From AcAMD-5 sp044343935 (GTDB lineage: Bacteria > Actinomycetota > Actinomycetes > S36-B12 > UBA5976): 31,477 nucleotides of DNA. Every line of letters starts with the position of its first letter. Within the stretch, counting starts at the first letter, position 1. The position numbers were made by a program, and so were the translations under genes. Positions 8,104 through 15,657 of the stretch are shown here, one piece after another. The notes under the pieces were generated by a model that saw only the letters and a program-made list of their open reading frames with translations, had not been told where the DNA came from and ran no database searches. The stretch covers positions 1 through 31,477 of the forward strand of contig JBIJDU010000017.1 in assembly GCA_044343935.1 (NCBI GenBank), given 5' to 3'.

Positions 8104-9621
8104 GTGACTGATACCAAGACCGATGTCAGCAGCATGCTGCTTGCAGACCTCAAGAAACTTGCAGGAAAGCTAAACATCGAAGGCGCTTCAACTATGCGCA
8201 AAGGCGAGCTTGTTGCCGCTATTGAAAAAGCACAATCCTCATCGCAAGCCAAAACGGCTGAGCCTGCTGAAAAAAGCGAATCGGGTAATCGACGCGATAA
8301 CGGAAATGAATCCCGCGAAGATCGCCGAGAATGGCGTGGCCGCAACGATCGAAACGACCGCACCGATCGCAATGATCGCAATGGGGATCGTCGTGACAAT
8401 AACCGCAATCGGTTTGATCGAAATAGAAATCGTCGCGATCGAAGTGACGAATTTGAAGTAGGCGAAGATGATGTTTTGGTGCCAGCTGCTGGCATCGTAG
8501 ACATTTTGGAAAACTATGCCTTTGTTCGCACGACGGGTTATTTACCAGGCCCTAACGATGTTTATGTGTCGCTAGGTTTGGTGAAAAAGTACGGTCTGCG
8601 AAAAGGTGATGCGATAACTGGTCAGGTGAAGCAACCTAAAGATGGTGAATCACGACAGAAATTTAATCCCTTGGTAAAAGTTGAAACTGTCAATGGTATG
8701 GATCCCGAGGAAGCGAAGACTCGAATTGAGTTCGGTAAGTTAACCCCGCTTTATCCGCAGGAGCGATTGCGATTAGAAACTGAGCCAGGCTTATTAACCA
8801 CTCGAATCATCGATCTAGTTGCGCCAATTGGTAAAGGCCAACGCGGACTTATTGTTTCACCACCAAAAGCTGGTAAGACAATGGTGATGCAAGCAATTGC
8901 CAACGCGATATCGGCTAACAACCCAGAGGTTCACTTAATGGTTGTGTTAGTTGATGAGCGCCCAGAAGAAGTAACTGACATGCAGCGAAACGTTAAGGGT
9001 GAAGTTATTGCCTCTACCTTTGATCGACCAGCCGAAGATCACACCATGGTTGCTGAATTAGCCATTGAGCGAGCAAAGCGATTGGTCGAGTTGGGACATG
9101 ATGTAGTTGTGTTATTAGATTCAATCACTCGACTTGGTCGCGCATATAACATTGCCGCTCCGGCAAGCGGTCGTATTCTCTCGGGCGGTGTCGATTCGGC
9201 AGCGCTGTATCCGCCAAAGAAGTTCTTTGGTGCCGCACGCAATATCGAAGGTGGCGGATCACTAACAATTTTGGCAACTGCGCTCGTTGAGACTGGATCA
9301 CGCATGGACGAAGTTATCTTTGAAGAATTCAAGGGAACTGGCAACATGGAGCTTAAGTTGGAGCGCAAACTTGCTGACAAGCGCATCTTCCCAGCCATTG
9401 ATATAAATCAATCCGGCACACGAAAAGAAGAATTGCTGATGAGTCCAGAAGAACTAAAGATCAACTGGAATCTTCGCCGCGTCTTAACTGCACTTGAGCA
9501 GCAGCAAGCACTTGAACTCTTGATGACCAAATTGAAGGAAACTAAGACCAATGTCGAGTTTCTGATGCAGGTTCAGAAGACCACCCCAAGCTTGCCCGAG
9601 ACCGGTGATGCTGGCGACTAG
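8104..9621 (+). CDS. rho: Transcription termination factor Rho
   Basis: Hexameric RNA-dependent ATPase/helicase that ends transcription. The 505-residue protein has a SAP-like N-terminal domain (about 11-44, LLADLKKLAGKLNIEG), a hydrophilic insertion of Arg, Asn and Asp (about 60-114, with repeats such as RNDR, TDRN and NDRN), a cold-shock RNA-binding domain (about 123-195), a Walker A SPPKAGKT (252-259), the Walker B and sensor region VVVLLDSITRLGRAYN and the R-loop/C-terminal region. The insertion is typical in kind for high-GC Gram-positive Rho proteins. Its DNA contains short repeats, for example GATCGCAAT twice in tandem (8365-8382). The GTG start is preceded by a Shine-Dalgarno. The neighbours are thrB and rpmE, the same order as in Mycobacterium. 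Confidence 0.97.
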   Translation: MTDTKTDVSSMLLADLKKLAGKLNIEGASTMRKGELVAAIEKAQSSSQAKTAEPAEKSESGNRRDNGNESREDRREWRGRNDRNDRTDRNDRNGDRRDNNRNRFDRNRNRRDRSDEFEVGEDDVLVPAAGIVDILENYAFVRTTGYLPGPNDVYVSLGLVKKYGLRKGDAITGQVKQPKDGESRQKFNPLVKVETVNGMDPEEAKTRIEFGKLTPLYPQERLRLETEPGLLTTRIIDLVAPIGKGQRGLIVSPPKAGKTMVMQAIANAISANNPEVHLMVVLVDERPEEVTDMQRNVKGEVIASTFDRPAEDHTMVAELAIERAKRLVELGHDVVVLLDSITRLGRAYNIAAPASGRILSGGVDSAALYPPKKFFGAARNIEGGGSLTILATALVETGSRMDEVIFEEFKGTGNMELKLERKLADKRIFPAIDINQSGTRKEELLMSPEELKINWNLRRVLTALEQQQALELLMTKLKETKTNVEFLMQVQKTTPSLPETGDAGD

Positions 9622-9696
9622 CTCCCTGCTAGCCTTTGCCTCCGTTGCTGGTTCACGGAGATCCCGACCCAGCAATAACTTAAGGAAGAAACTGAA
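9622..9696 (+). promoter_or_regulatory. rpmE2 leader with possible H-type pseudoknot
   Basis: In the 75-base rho-rpmE2 gap, CTCCG (9640-9644) can pair with CGGAG (9656-9660), and TTGCTGG (9645-9651), which lies in the loop of that stem, can pair with CCAGCAA (9669-9675). This interleaving is the topology of an H-type pseudoknot, though the zero-length first loop is tight. The Shine-Dalgarno AAGGAAG (9682-9688) follows 6 bases later. A translational operator for L31 is conceivable, but this is inference. Confidence 0.35.
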
Positions 9697-9945
9697 ATGA
9701 AAAACGATATTCATCCAGATTATGGATATGTAATTTTCCGCGACAAATCGGCGAATTTCTCATTCCTAACTCGATCAACCTTGAAAACTGACCAAAAGGC
9801 AGTTTGGGAAGACGGAGTTGAGTACCCAGTTTTTGATGTGGAAATCTCCTCCGCGAGCCATCCGTTTTACACCGGCAAGCAAAAGATTATGGATACCGGT
9901 GGTCGTGTTGCCAAGTTCGAGAAGCGTTTCGGCAAAAAGGCTTAA
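9697..9945 (+). CDS. rpmE2: Ribosomal protein bL31, type B (zinc-independent)
   Basis: 82-residue component of the large subunit, at the intersubunit bridge. The sequence MKNDIHPDYGYVIFRDK, then SFLTRST, VEISSASHPFYTGKQK and GRVAKFEKRFGKK matches the type B (YkgM/RpmE2) form. It contains no cysteine at all, so the CxxC zinc ligands of type A L31 are absent. In many bacteria type B replaces the zinc form under zinc limitation; here it occupies the rho-linked position itself, suggesting it may be the housekeeping copy. Its start is supported by the Shine-Dalgarno AAGGAAG with 8-base spacing. It is followed directly by a strong terminator. Confidence 0.93.
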   Translation: MKNDIHPDYGYVIFRDKSANFSFLTRSTLKTDQKAVWEDGVEYPVFDVEISSASHPFYTGKQKIMDTGGRVAKFEKRFGKKA

Positions 9946-9953
9946 CTTTGCAT

Positions 9954-9995
9954 CGAGCGTCGCCTGACTAATCAGGCGACGCTCGTTTTGCTTTT
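9954..9995 (+). terminator. Strong intrinsic terminator between rpmE2 and prfA
   Basis: CGAGCGTCGCCTGA (9954-9967) pairs perfectly with TCAGGCGACGCTCG (9972-9985), giving a 14-bp GC-rich stem with a CTAA loop, followed by TTTTGCTTTT. This is a textbook Rho-independent terminator for the rho-rpmE2 transcript. Only 15 bases separate the T-rich tail from the prfA ATG (10011), leaving no room for a normal prfA promoter downstream of it. Confidence 0.9.
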
Positions 9996-10010
9996 CTAAG
10001 AGAGAAGAAA

Positions 10011-11084
10011 ATGTTTGAGAATTGTCAGGGTCTAGTAGTTGAGCTTGGCCAGCTAGAAACTCAACTCTCGGATTCGGCAATTCACTTAGATCAAGCGAAA
10101 GCCAGAGAAGTAAACAAAAGATATGCGCAGTTACGCCCCATTGTTTCGACTTATCAGCAATACTTGGCCCTCACCGATGATCTAACTGCAGCAAAAGAAT
10201 TTGCCCAATCAGATGATGCATTTGCCGATGAAGTAACTCGAATTGAAACTGAGTTGGTCCAAGTGAGCGAACGACTAGAGCAGTTATTGATTCCGCGGGA
10301 CCCACTTGATGATAAAGATGTCATTTTGGAAATAAAAGCCGGTGAAGGTGGCGATGAGTCTGCGTTATTTGCTGGCGATTTGGCTCGAATGTATATGCGT
10401 TGGGCTGATCAGCGTGGCTTAAAAACTGAAGTATTGGATTCTGTTGAGAGCGATCTTGGTGGCTACAAAGACATCTCTATTGCAGTTAAGGCAAAAGGCA
10501 ACGCCGAACCTGGCGAAGCGCCATGGGCACTGCTAAAACATGAAGCTGGTGTACACCGAGTGCAGCGGGTGCCAGTAACTGAATCACAAGGACGAATTCA
10601 CACTTCAGCAGCTGGCGTATTGGTTTATCCAGAAGCTGAAGATGTCGAAATTGAAGTAAACGCAAATGATCTTCGAATAGATGTTTACCGATCTTCTGGC
10701 CCTGGCGGACAAAGCGTAAATACCACCGACTCTGCGGTGCGTATTACGCATCTACCAACTGGAATAGTGGTTTCGTGTCAGAATGAAAAAAGTCAGCTAC
10801 AGAATAAGGAATCTGCGCTACGTATTCTGCGCGCAAGATTATTGGCAGACGCTGAAGCGAAACGAGAAGCAGAAGCGCAAGCCACGAGAAAATCACAGGT
10901 TCGAACGGTAGATCGAAGTGAACGAGTTCGAACATATAACTTTCCTGAAAATCGCTTGACTGACCATCGAAGTAACTTTAAGTCGTATAACTTAGATCAA
11001 ATTTTAGAAGGCAACTTAGATGATGTCATTCAATCGTTAGTGGAAATTGAACGAGCAGAGCGAATGCGAGATGCGGGGAAGTGA
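10011..11084 (+). CDS. prfA: Peptide chain release factor 1
   Basis: Recognises UAA and UAG stop codons and triggers peptide release. The 357-residue protein has the RF1-type codon-reading tripeptide PVT at 188-190 within RVPVTESQGR, whereas RF2 would show SPF, and the universal GGQ at 232-234 within SSGPGGQSVNTTDSAVRITH. The N-terminal helical domain spans about 1-100. The start ATG has a purine-rich upstream sequence (AAGAGAGAAG). The terminal GTGA overlap couples it to prmC, whose product methylates the GGQ glutamine of this protein. Confidence 0.96.
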   Translation: MFENCQGLVVELGQLETQLSDSAIHLDQAKAREVNKRYAQLRPIVSTYQQYLALTDDLTAAKEFAQSDDAFADEVTRIETELVQVSERLEQLLIPRDPLDDKDVILEIKAGEGGDESALFAGDLARMYMRWADQRGLKTEVLDSVESDLGGYKDISIAVKAKGNAEPGEAPWALLKHEAGVHRVQRVPVTESQGRIHTSAAGVLVYPEAEDVEIEVNANDLRIDVYRSSGPGGQSVNTTDSAVRITHLPTGIVVSCQNEKSQLQNKESALRILRARLLADAEAKREAEAQATRKSQVRTVDRSERVRTYNFPENRLTDHRSNFKSYNLDQILEGNLDDVIQSLVEIERAERMRDAGK

Positions 11085-11962
11085 CCACAATTCGGCAACT
11101 GCTCGTAGATGTTGAGCGCAGATTCCAACAAGCAGGAATTGAAAGCGCTAGAACAGATGCCGAACTTCTACTGGCTCACATTCTCGGAATAACTCGTAGC
11201 CAATTACTGATTGCGCCAGCCATTGCTGAGGATCAACTTCACGCCTATGAATTAGTTGTACGGCGTCGAGTGCTTAGAGAGCCGCTGCAATACATCACTG
11301 GCACTGCGCCATTTAGAAGACTTGAACTTGAAGTGGGCCCTGGTGTTCTGGTGCCTCGACCTGAAACTGAATTAATGATTGATATAGTGAAACGATTCGC
11401 AGTACCTGGAATTGCACTTGACCTTGGTGCAGGATCAGGCTGTATTTCGCTTAGCTTGGCAACAGAATTAGCTGGATTTGAAGTATATGCAGTTGAAAAC
11501 TCGATGGATGCACTTAATTACCTGAATAAGAACATAACTAGATATCAACAGCAGGTTCAACCAGGGTCGAGTGTAACTGCGCTGGGAATAGATCTTGTTG
11601 AATTGCCTAAGGTCAAGCCTGAGTTGATTGGAAAGGTGCAAGTGATTCTTGCCAATCCACCATACGTGCCTGTTGGTAGCGCGGTGTCGGCGGAAGTCCA
11701 ATACTTTGAACCCGCGGCTGCGGTATTTTCTGAATCAAACGGTTATGCGGTTATTGATAAGGTGATTGAATTAGCTGTCAACATGTTAGCGCCAGGCGGA
11801 TTAATTGTGATTGAACATCATGAGTTACAGGGCTTAGCTGGTGAAACCGGCGGCGTAATTGGAAAACTTCGCACGACCGGTAAATTTTTTGAAATAAATG
11901 GCGTAGATGATCTAACAAATAGACCGAGATTCAGTTACGGAATTAGGGATACTGCCTCATGA
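11081..11962 (+). CDS. prmC: Release-factor glutamine methyltransferase
   Basis: N5-methylates the glutamine in the GGQ loop of RF1 and RF2 using S-adenosylmethionine. The 293-residue protein has an N-terminal helical substrate-binding domain (about 1-80), the PRPETE motif (92-97), the SAM-binding LDLGAGSGC (113-121) and the catalytic NPPY motif (192-195). The start is GTG 11081, overlapping the prfA stop as GTGA, and its own end overlaps the next gene as ATGA. Co-translation with its substrate prfA is the usual arrangement. Confidence 0.95.
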   Translation: MTTIRQLLVDVERRFQQAGIESARTDAELLLAHILGITRSQLLIAPAIAEDQLHAYELVVRRRVLREPLQYITGTAPFRRLELEVGPGVLVPRPETELMIDIVKRFAVPGIALDLGAGSGCISLSLATELAGFEVYAVENSMDALNYLNKNITRYQQQVQPGSSVTALGIDLVELPKVKPELIGKVQVILANPPYVPVGSAVSAEVQYFEPAAAVFSESNGYAVIDKVIELAVNMLAPGGLIVIEHHELQGLAGETGGVIGKLRTTGKFFEINGVDDLTNRPRFSYGIRDTAS

Positions 11963-12618
11963 GCATCGTAGTAAAAATGACTACTGATGCGGAACGTCGT
12001 CGCGGACTTGTTGCTGCAAAAGCGGCCTTGATGCGTGGTGAATGCGTTGTAATGCCAACTGACACCGTTTATGGCGTTGCCGCGAATCCTTTTGTCCCAA
12101 AAGGTATTACTAATTTGTTAACAGCAAAGCGTCGGGATCGTGACCTGCCAATTCCAGTGCTTGTACCGAATTTGGATTCCGCCCTTGCTCTTAGCTATCA
12201 AGTCACTGATCAAGCAAAACTGATAATGGAGAAGTTTTGGCCAGGAGCAATCACCTTAATCACCAAAGCCCACCCAACACTTAAGTGGGACTTAGGAAAT
12301 GCTGATGGCACCATTGCGCTGCGAATTCCGCTGCAACGAACTGCACTTGAGTTATTAACTGATACAGGTCCACTCGGAGTCACCTCGGCAAATCTAACTG
12401 GTGAATCTGCTGCTACTGATATCGAATCTGCTCAGCATAAATTTGGTAATTCAGTATCTGTTTATCTGGATGCGGGGGCTACCGCTGGTGAGGCAGCTAG
12501 CACCATTATTGATGCCTCTCAAGGGCAACTTCGAGTGGTTCGGGTTGGTGTGATTTCAATTTCGAACATTGTGGAAGTTACTGGAGCGACCGAACTGATT
12601 GAGGCTAATTATGAATGA
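11959..12618 (+). CDS. tsaC: L-threonylcarbamoyladenylate synthase (Sua5/YwlC/TsaC family)
   Basis: Makes threonylcarbamoyl-AMP from threonine, bicarbonate and ATP for the t6A modification at position 37 of ANN-decoding tRNAs. The 219-residue YrdC-fold protein shows PTDTVYGV (33-40), KRRDRDLP (57-64), the PGAITLI strand and TSANLTGE (about 142-149), which are the core substrate-binding motifs. It lacks the C-terminal Sua5 extension, so it is the short TsaC-like form. Start ATG 11959 overlaps prmC by 4 bases. Its end overlaps the DUF554 gene by 8 bases. Confidence 0.93.
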   Translation: MSIVVKMTTDAERRRGLVAAKAALMRGECVVMPTDTVYGVAANPFVPKGITNLLTAKRRDRDLPIPVLVPNLDSALALSYQVTDQAKLIMEKFWPGAITLITKAHPTLKWDLGNADGTIALRIPLQRTALELLTDTGPLGVTSANLTGESAATDIESAQHKFGNSVSVYLDAGATAGEAASTIIDASQGQLRVVRVGVISISNIVEVTGATELIEANYE

Positions 12619-13357
12619 TCTTTTTGTCGGTGCCGGTACGGTGCTTAATGTGATTACCATTGTTGCTGGCGCAATAATCGGTGGTCTGTTAGGAAATCGA
12701 CTATCAAATCGATTACGAGAATTGGTAACTGATGTACTTGGACTTGTCACTTTACTAGTTGGCTTTATGAGCGCATGGTTGATTAGTTCAGCGCAATTAA
12801 ACGAGGCAGTTGGCGATGGATTTGCCATACTAGTTTTACTTGGCGCATTATTAATTGGTGGAATTTTGGGTACCTGGTTAAAAATAACTGAGCGATTTGA
12901 TTCAGTTGGAATATTTTTGAATAAGAAGTTTAATTCTGGCGGGGAATCAGCAAAATTCATTGAAGGTTTTGTCAGTGCTTCCTTACTGTTTGTGGTTGGT
13001 CCGCTGGCAATCATGGGCTCAATTTCAGATGGGCTAGGAACTGGCCTAGATCAACTAGTACTTAAGAGCAGCCTGGACTTTTTTGCTGCGATGGCGTTTG
13101 CCGCATCGTTTGGCGCATTTGGTGTGGCAGCTTCAGCACTGAGCGTTGGTAGCTATCAAGGCTTGTTCACTGTAATCGGCATGCTGGCCGGGAGTGCGCT
13201 CTCGATTGCTCAGATTGATGCACTCACTGCTACCGGGGGCGTGCTACTAATCGGGGTCGGGTTGCGACTTTTGGCGATAAAACAGGTAAAAGTTGCCGAT
13301 TTGTTACCTGCCTTACTAGTTGCACCGCTGCTTGTGTCTTTACTCACGCGAATATGA
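12611..13357 (+). CDS. DUF554 family integral membrane protein
   Basis: Predicted 248-residue, very hydrophobic protein with about six to seven membrane segments. The N-terminal GTVLNVITIVAGAIIGGLLG with the following NRLSNRLRELVTDVLGLVTLLVG and the central SLLFVVGPLAIMGSISDGL are the characteristic blocks of DUF554 (YdfK/YqgA-type) proteins. Their function is not established and a transport role is only a guess. I chose ATG 12611, which overlaps the tsaC stop as ATGAATGA; an in-frame TTG at 12599 also exists. The gene is translationally coupled to tsaC but has no evident functional link. In Mycobacterium this position is not occupied, as far as I recall. Confidence 0.85.
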   Translation: MNDLFVGAGTVLNVITIVAGAIIGGLLGNRLSNRLRELVTDVLGLVTLLVGFMSAWLISSAQLNEAVGDGFAILVLLGALLIGGILGTWLKITERFDSVGIFLNKKFNSGGESAKFIEGFVSASLLFVVGPLAIMGSISDGLGTGLDQLVLKSSLDFFAAMAFAASFGAFGVAASALSVGSYQGLFTVIGMLAGSALSIAQIDALTATGGVLLIGVGLRLLAIKQVKVADLLPALLVAPLLVSLLTRI

Positions 13358-13399
13358 GGCTAGGCTCTGCCCTTTAGAACTTATCGAGAGGTATGACTC
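13339..13399 (+). promoter_or_regulatory. Candidate promoter of the liv operon
   Basis: TTTACT (13339-13344) and TAGGCT (13361-13366), separated by 16 bases, resemble a -35/-10 pair, with the -10 fitting TANNNT. The -35 lies inside the end of the DUF554 gene. A purine-rich GAGAGG lies 9-15 bases before the livH ATG and serves as a ribosome site. No terminator separates DUF554 from livH, so read-through is also possible. Confidence 0.4.
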
Positions 13400-14659
13400 A
13401 TGCGAAAAGGGCTGTTAGCCACAATAGTGGTTTCGCTCGCTTCGCTTATCGTCTTCAGCGCCCCCGCCACAGCTGCTTCCGGCAGCATCGGTGGCAATAT
13501 GGTTGATGAAACTGGGGCCCCGATTGCCGGGGTTGAGTTCAACATGACTGGCCCAGGCGAGTATGACCAAAATGTCCAATCTGATGCAGCTGGAAATTGG
13601 GCATTTGAAATCACTGAAGCAGGTCAATACTTTGTCACGATTAATCCAGATACCTTGCCCTCAGGTGTGGGACTAACCGAACCAGACAAAGTTACTCGTT
13701 CAGTTGTAGTGTTTAGTCTAGAAAATGCACCACCACCTGTTCGTTTCTTAACCGGTCCAGGTCCGGAGCGCGCTTCGACTTTTGATCGGGCAATGCAGCT
13801 CACGCTGGACGGCTTAATTCTTGGCATCACAATTGGGCTTGCTGCCGTTGGGCTTAGTTTGATTTTTGGTACGACTGGACTTACGAATTTTGCTCACGGC
13901 GAATTGCTTACCCTTGGTGGCTTAGCGACTTATTTCTTTAATCGCATGGGTATTCATTTGGTGCTAGCAGCGCTGTTGGGATTGTTAGTTGCTGTAGTGC
14001 TGGGTGGATTTGTGCAAGATCGCTATTTATGGAAACCACTTCGGAAACGCGGCACCGGGCTTATTGCAATGTTGGTGGTATCTATTGGACTTGGCTTGTT
14101 GGTGCGTTACATATTTCTCTATATCTTTGGTGGCAACAAAGAACAGTATTTACAGTATTCGGGCCAGTCAGGTTGGCAAATCGGGCCACTAAGTATCACA
14201 CCAAAAGCAACAATCGGAATGTTAATTGGGATTGTACTTATTGGATTAACAATTTTGTGGTTGTTGAAGTCGCAACTTGGTAAAGCATCCCGTGCCGTAG
14301 CAGATAATCCAGCACTCGCTGCCGCTAGTGGAATTGATGTACAGCGCGTCATTATGGTGGTTTGGATATTAGGTGCATTCCTAGCTGGCTATGGCGGAAT
14401 CATGATGGGACTTAATCAAGGCGTGCAATGGATCATGGGCAGCGACGTGCTGTTACTGATTTTCGCTGCCGTAACGCTGGGCGGCTTAGGTACGGCATAT
14501 GGTGCGATTGTTGGAAGTTTGATTGTTGGCTTGTTCATTCAACTTTCTACCTTGGTGATTCCAACTGAACTCAAATATGTTGGTGCGCTGGTTGTTTTGA
14601 TTGTGATCTTGTTAGTGAGACCGCAAGGAATCATGGGTCGACGAGAGCGGATTGGATAA
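13400..14659 (+). CDS. livH: LivH-type ABC permease with N-terminal signal peptide and Ig-like/carboxypeptidase-regulatory domain
   Basis: Inner-membrane permease of a branched-chain amino acid type (HAAT) ABC importer, 419 residues. Residues 1-26 form a signal peptide (MRKGLLATIVVSLASLIVFS, cleavage near APATAA). About 27-110 form a small beta-sandwich-like domain (GGNMVDETGAPIAGVEFNMTG, SDAAGNWAFEI, GQYFVTI), typical of carboxypeptidase-regulatory or Cna-B/SpaA modules. From about 130 the LivH permease follows (LTLDGLILGITIGLAAVGLSLIFG, TNFAHGELLTLGG, then VTLGGLGTAYGAIVGSL). Ordinary LivH is about 290-310 residues, so the first 120 residues are an addition outside the membrane. livM follows after 2 bases. 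Confidence 0.9.
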   Translation: MRKGLLATIVVSLASLIVFSAPATAASGSIGGNMVDETGAPIAGVEFNMTGPGEYDQNVQSDAAGNWAFEITEAGQYFVTINPDTLPSGVGLTEPDKVTRSVVVFSLENAPPPVRFLTGPGPERASTFDRAMQLTLDGLILGITIGLAAVGLSLIFGTTGLTNFAHGELLTLGGLATYFFNRMGIHLVLAALLGLLVAVVLGGFVQDRYLWKPLRKRGTGLIAMLVVSIGLGLLVRYIFLYIFGGNKEQYLQYSGQSGWQIGPLSITPKATIGMLIGIVLIGLTILWLLKSQLGKASRAVADNPALAAASGIDVQRVIMVVWILGAFLAGYGGIMMGLNQGVQWIMGSDVLLLIFAAVTLGGLGTAYGAIVGSLIVGLFIQLSTLVIPTELKYVGALVVLIVILLVRPQGIMGRRERIG

Positions 14660-14661
14660 GT

Positions 14662-15657
14662 ATGGATTGGATATTTATCTTTCAGCAGGCGATCAGCGCT
14701 GGTATTGGCGTTAATGCCATAATTTTTGCTTTAGCTGCTATTGGTTTGAATATGCACTTTGGTTACACCGGTTTGTTGAATTTCGGTCAAGCTGGCTTCT
14801 TAGCGGTTGGCGCATACACTGTGGCAGTTCTAGTCGTTAATTTTGATGTTTCAATTTGGTTAGCATTTTTGGCTGGAATTGGTGCGTCGATCGTGCTGGC
14901 ACTAATCCTTGGTATTCCAACGCTCAGGTTGCGAGCTGACTATTTGGCTATCGTCACAATTGCGACCGCTGAAATTATTCGGCAAGTTGCCCGATCGGTT
15001 AGTTTACGCGAGTATTTTGGTGGCTCAGATGGCATCACCGGTAAATTTGGTCGAGACTTTTTTGCGTTAAATCCATTTCCTAACGGGTTGGAACTGGCGT
15101 TTTTACGTTACACCCCAAATGATCTCTGGGTGGTAATTGTTGGCTGGTCCCTGGTAGCGCTTTTTGTTTTCCTAACTTATCTAATGATGCGTTCACCATG
15201 GGGGCGAGTGATCAAAGCAATTCGTGAAGACGAAGAGGCAGTGCGTTCGCTTGGCAAGAATGTCTACTTTTACAAAATGCAGTCCCTAATACTTGGTGGC
15301 GTAGTTGGTTCATTTGCTGGTTTTGTTTTTGCCATCTCACGGCAAAGTGTGCAGCCAGACAACTATTCAACAGCGCTTACCTTCTTTGCTTATGCAGTCT
15401 TGATTCTGGGTGGTGCCGCCCGGGTGATGGGACCTGTGGTGGGGTCAATCATCTTCTGGTTCTTGCTGGTATTTGTCGAACAAGTGCTGCGGCAAGGTGT
15501 TGCAAATGATTTGATCCCAAATTGGTTGATGTCGCCAAATCAGGTAGGTCAGGTTCGATTCATGCTGGTGGGATTAGGTTTGATGCTGTTAATGATTTAC
15601 CGGCCACAAGGAATTTTTGGAGACAAGAAGGAGTTGGCGCTAGATGCAAGAGCCTAA
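14662..15657 (+). CDS. livM: LivM-type ABC permease
   Basis: Second membrane permease of the HAAT importer, 331 residues with about nine to ten hydrophobic segments. Diagnostic LivM blocks are LNMHFGYTGLLNFGQAGFLAVGAY (about 30-53; key GYTGLLNFGQ), TLRLRADYLAIVTIATAEIIR, and the cytoplasmic coupling segment MRSPWGRVIKAIREDEEAVRSLGKN, which contacts the ATPase. The C-terminal RPQGIFGDKKEL is also typical. It starts 2 bases after livH, and its last 14 bases overlap livG, so these genes are read as a block. Confidence 0.93.
   Translation: MDWIFIFQQAISAGIGVNAIIFALAAIGLNMHFGYTGLLNFGQAGFLAVGAYTVAVLVVNFDVSIWLAFLAGIGASIVLALILGIPTLRLRADYLAIVTIATAEIIRQVARSVSLREYFGGSDGITGKFGRDFFALNPFPNGLELAFLRYTPNDLWVVIVGWSLVALFVFLTYLMMRSPWGRVIKAIREDEEAVRSLGKNVYFYKMQSLILGGVVGSFAGFVFAISRQSVQPDNYSTALTFFAYAVLILGGAARVMGPVVGSIIFWFLLVFVEQVLRQGVANDLIPNWLMSPNQVGQVRFMLVGLGLMLLMIYRPQGIFGDKKELALDARA

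Noticed and set aside
8365..8382. Tandem GATCGCAAT as a regulatory repeat
   Set aside because: It lies in frame within the low-complexity Rho insertion and is explained by repeated Asp-Arg-Asn codons.
8082..8504. A 140-residue Ser/Arg-rich minus-strand frame opposite the start of rho
   Set aside because: Its SRRS/RSLRS repeats are the antisense reading of the Arg/Asn/Asp insertion, with no independent support.
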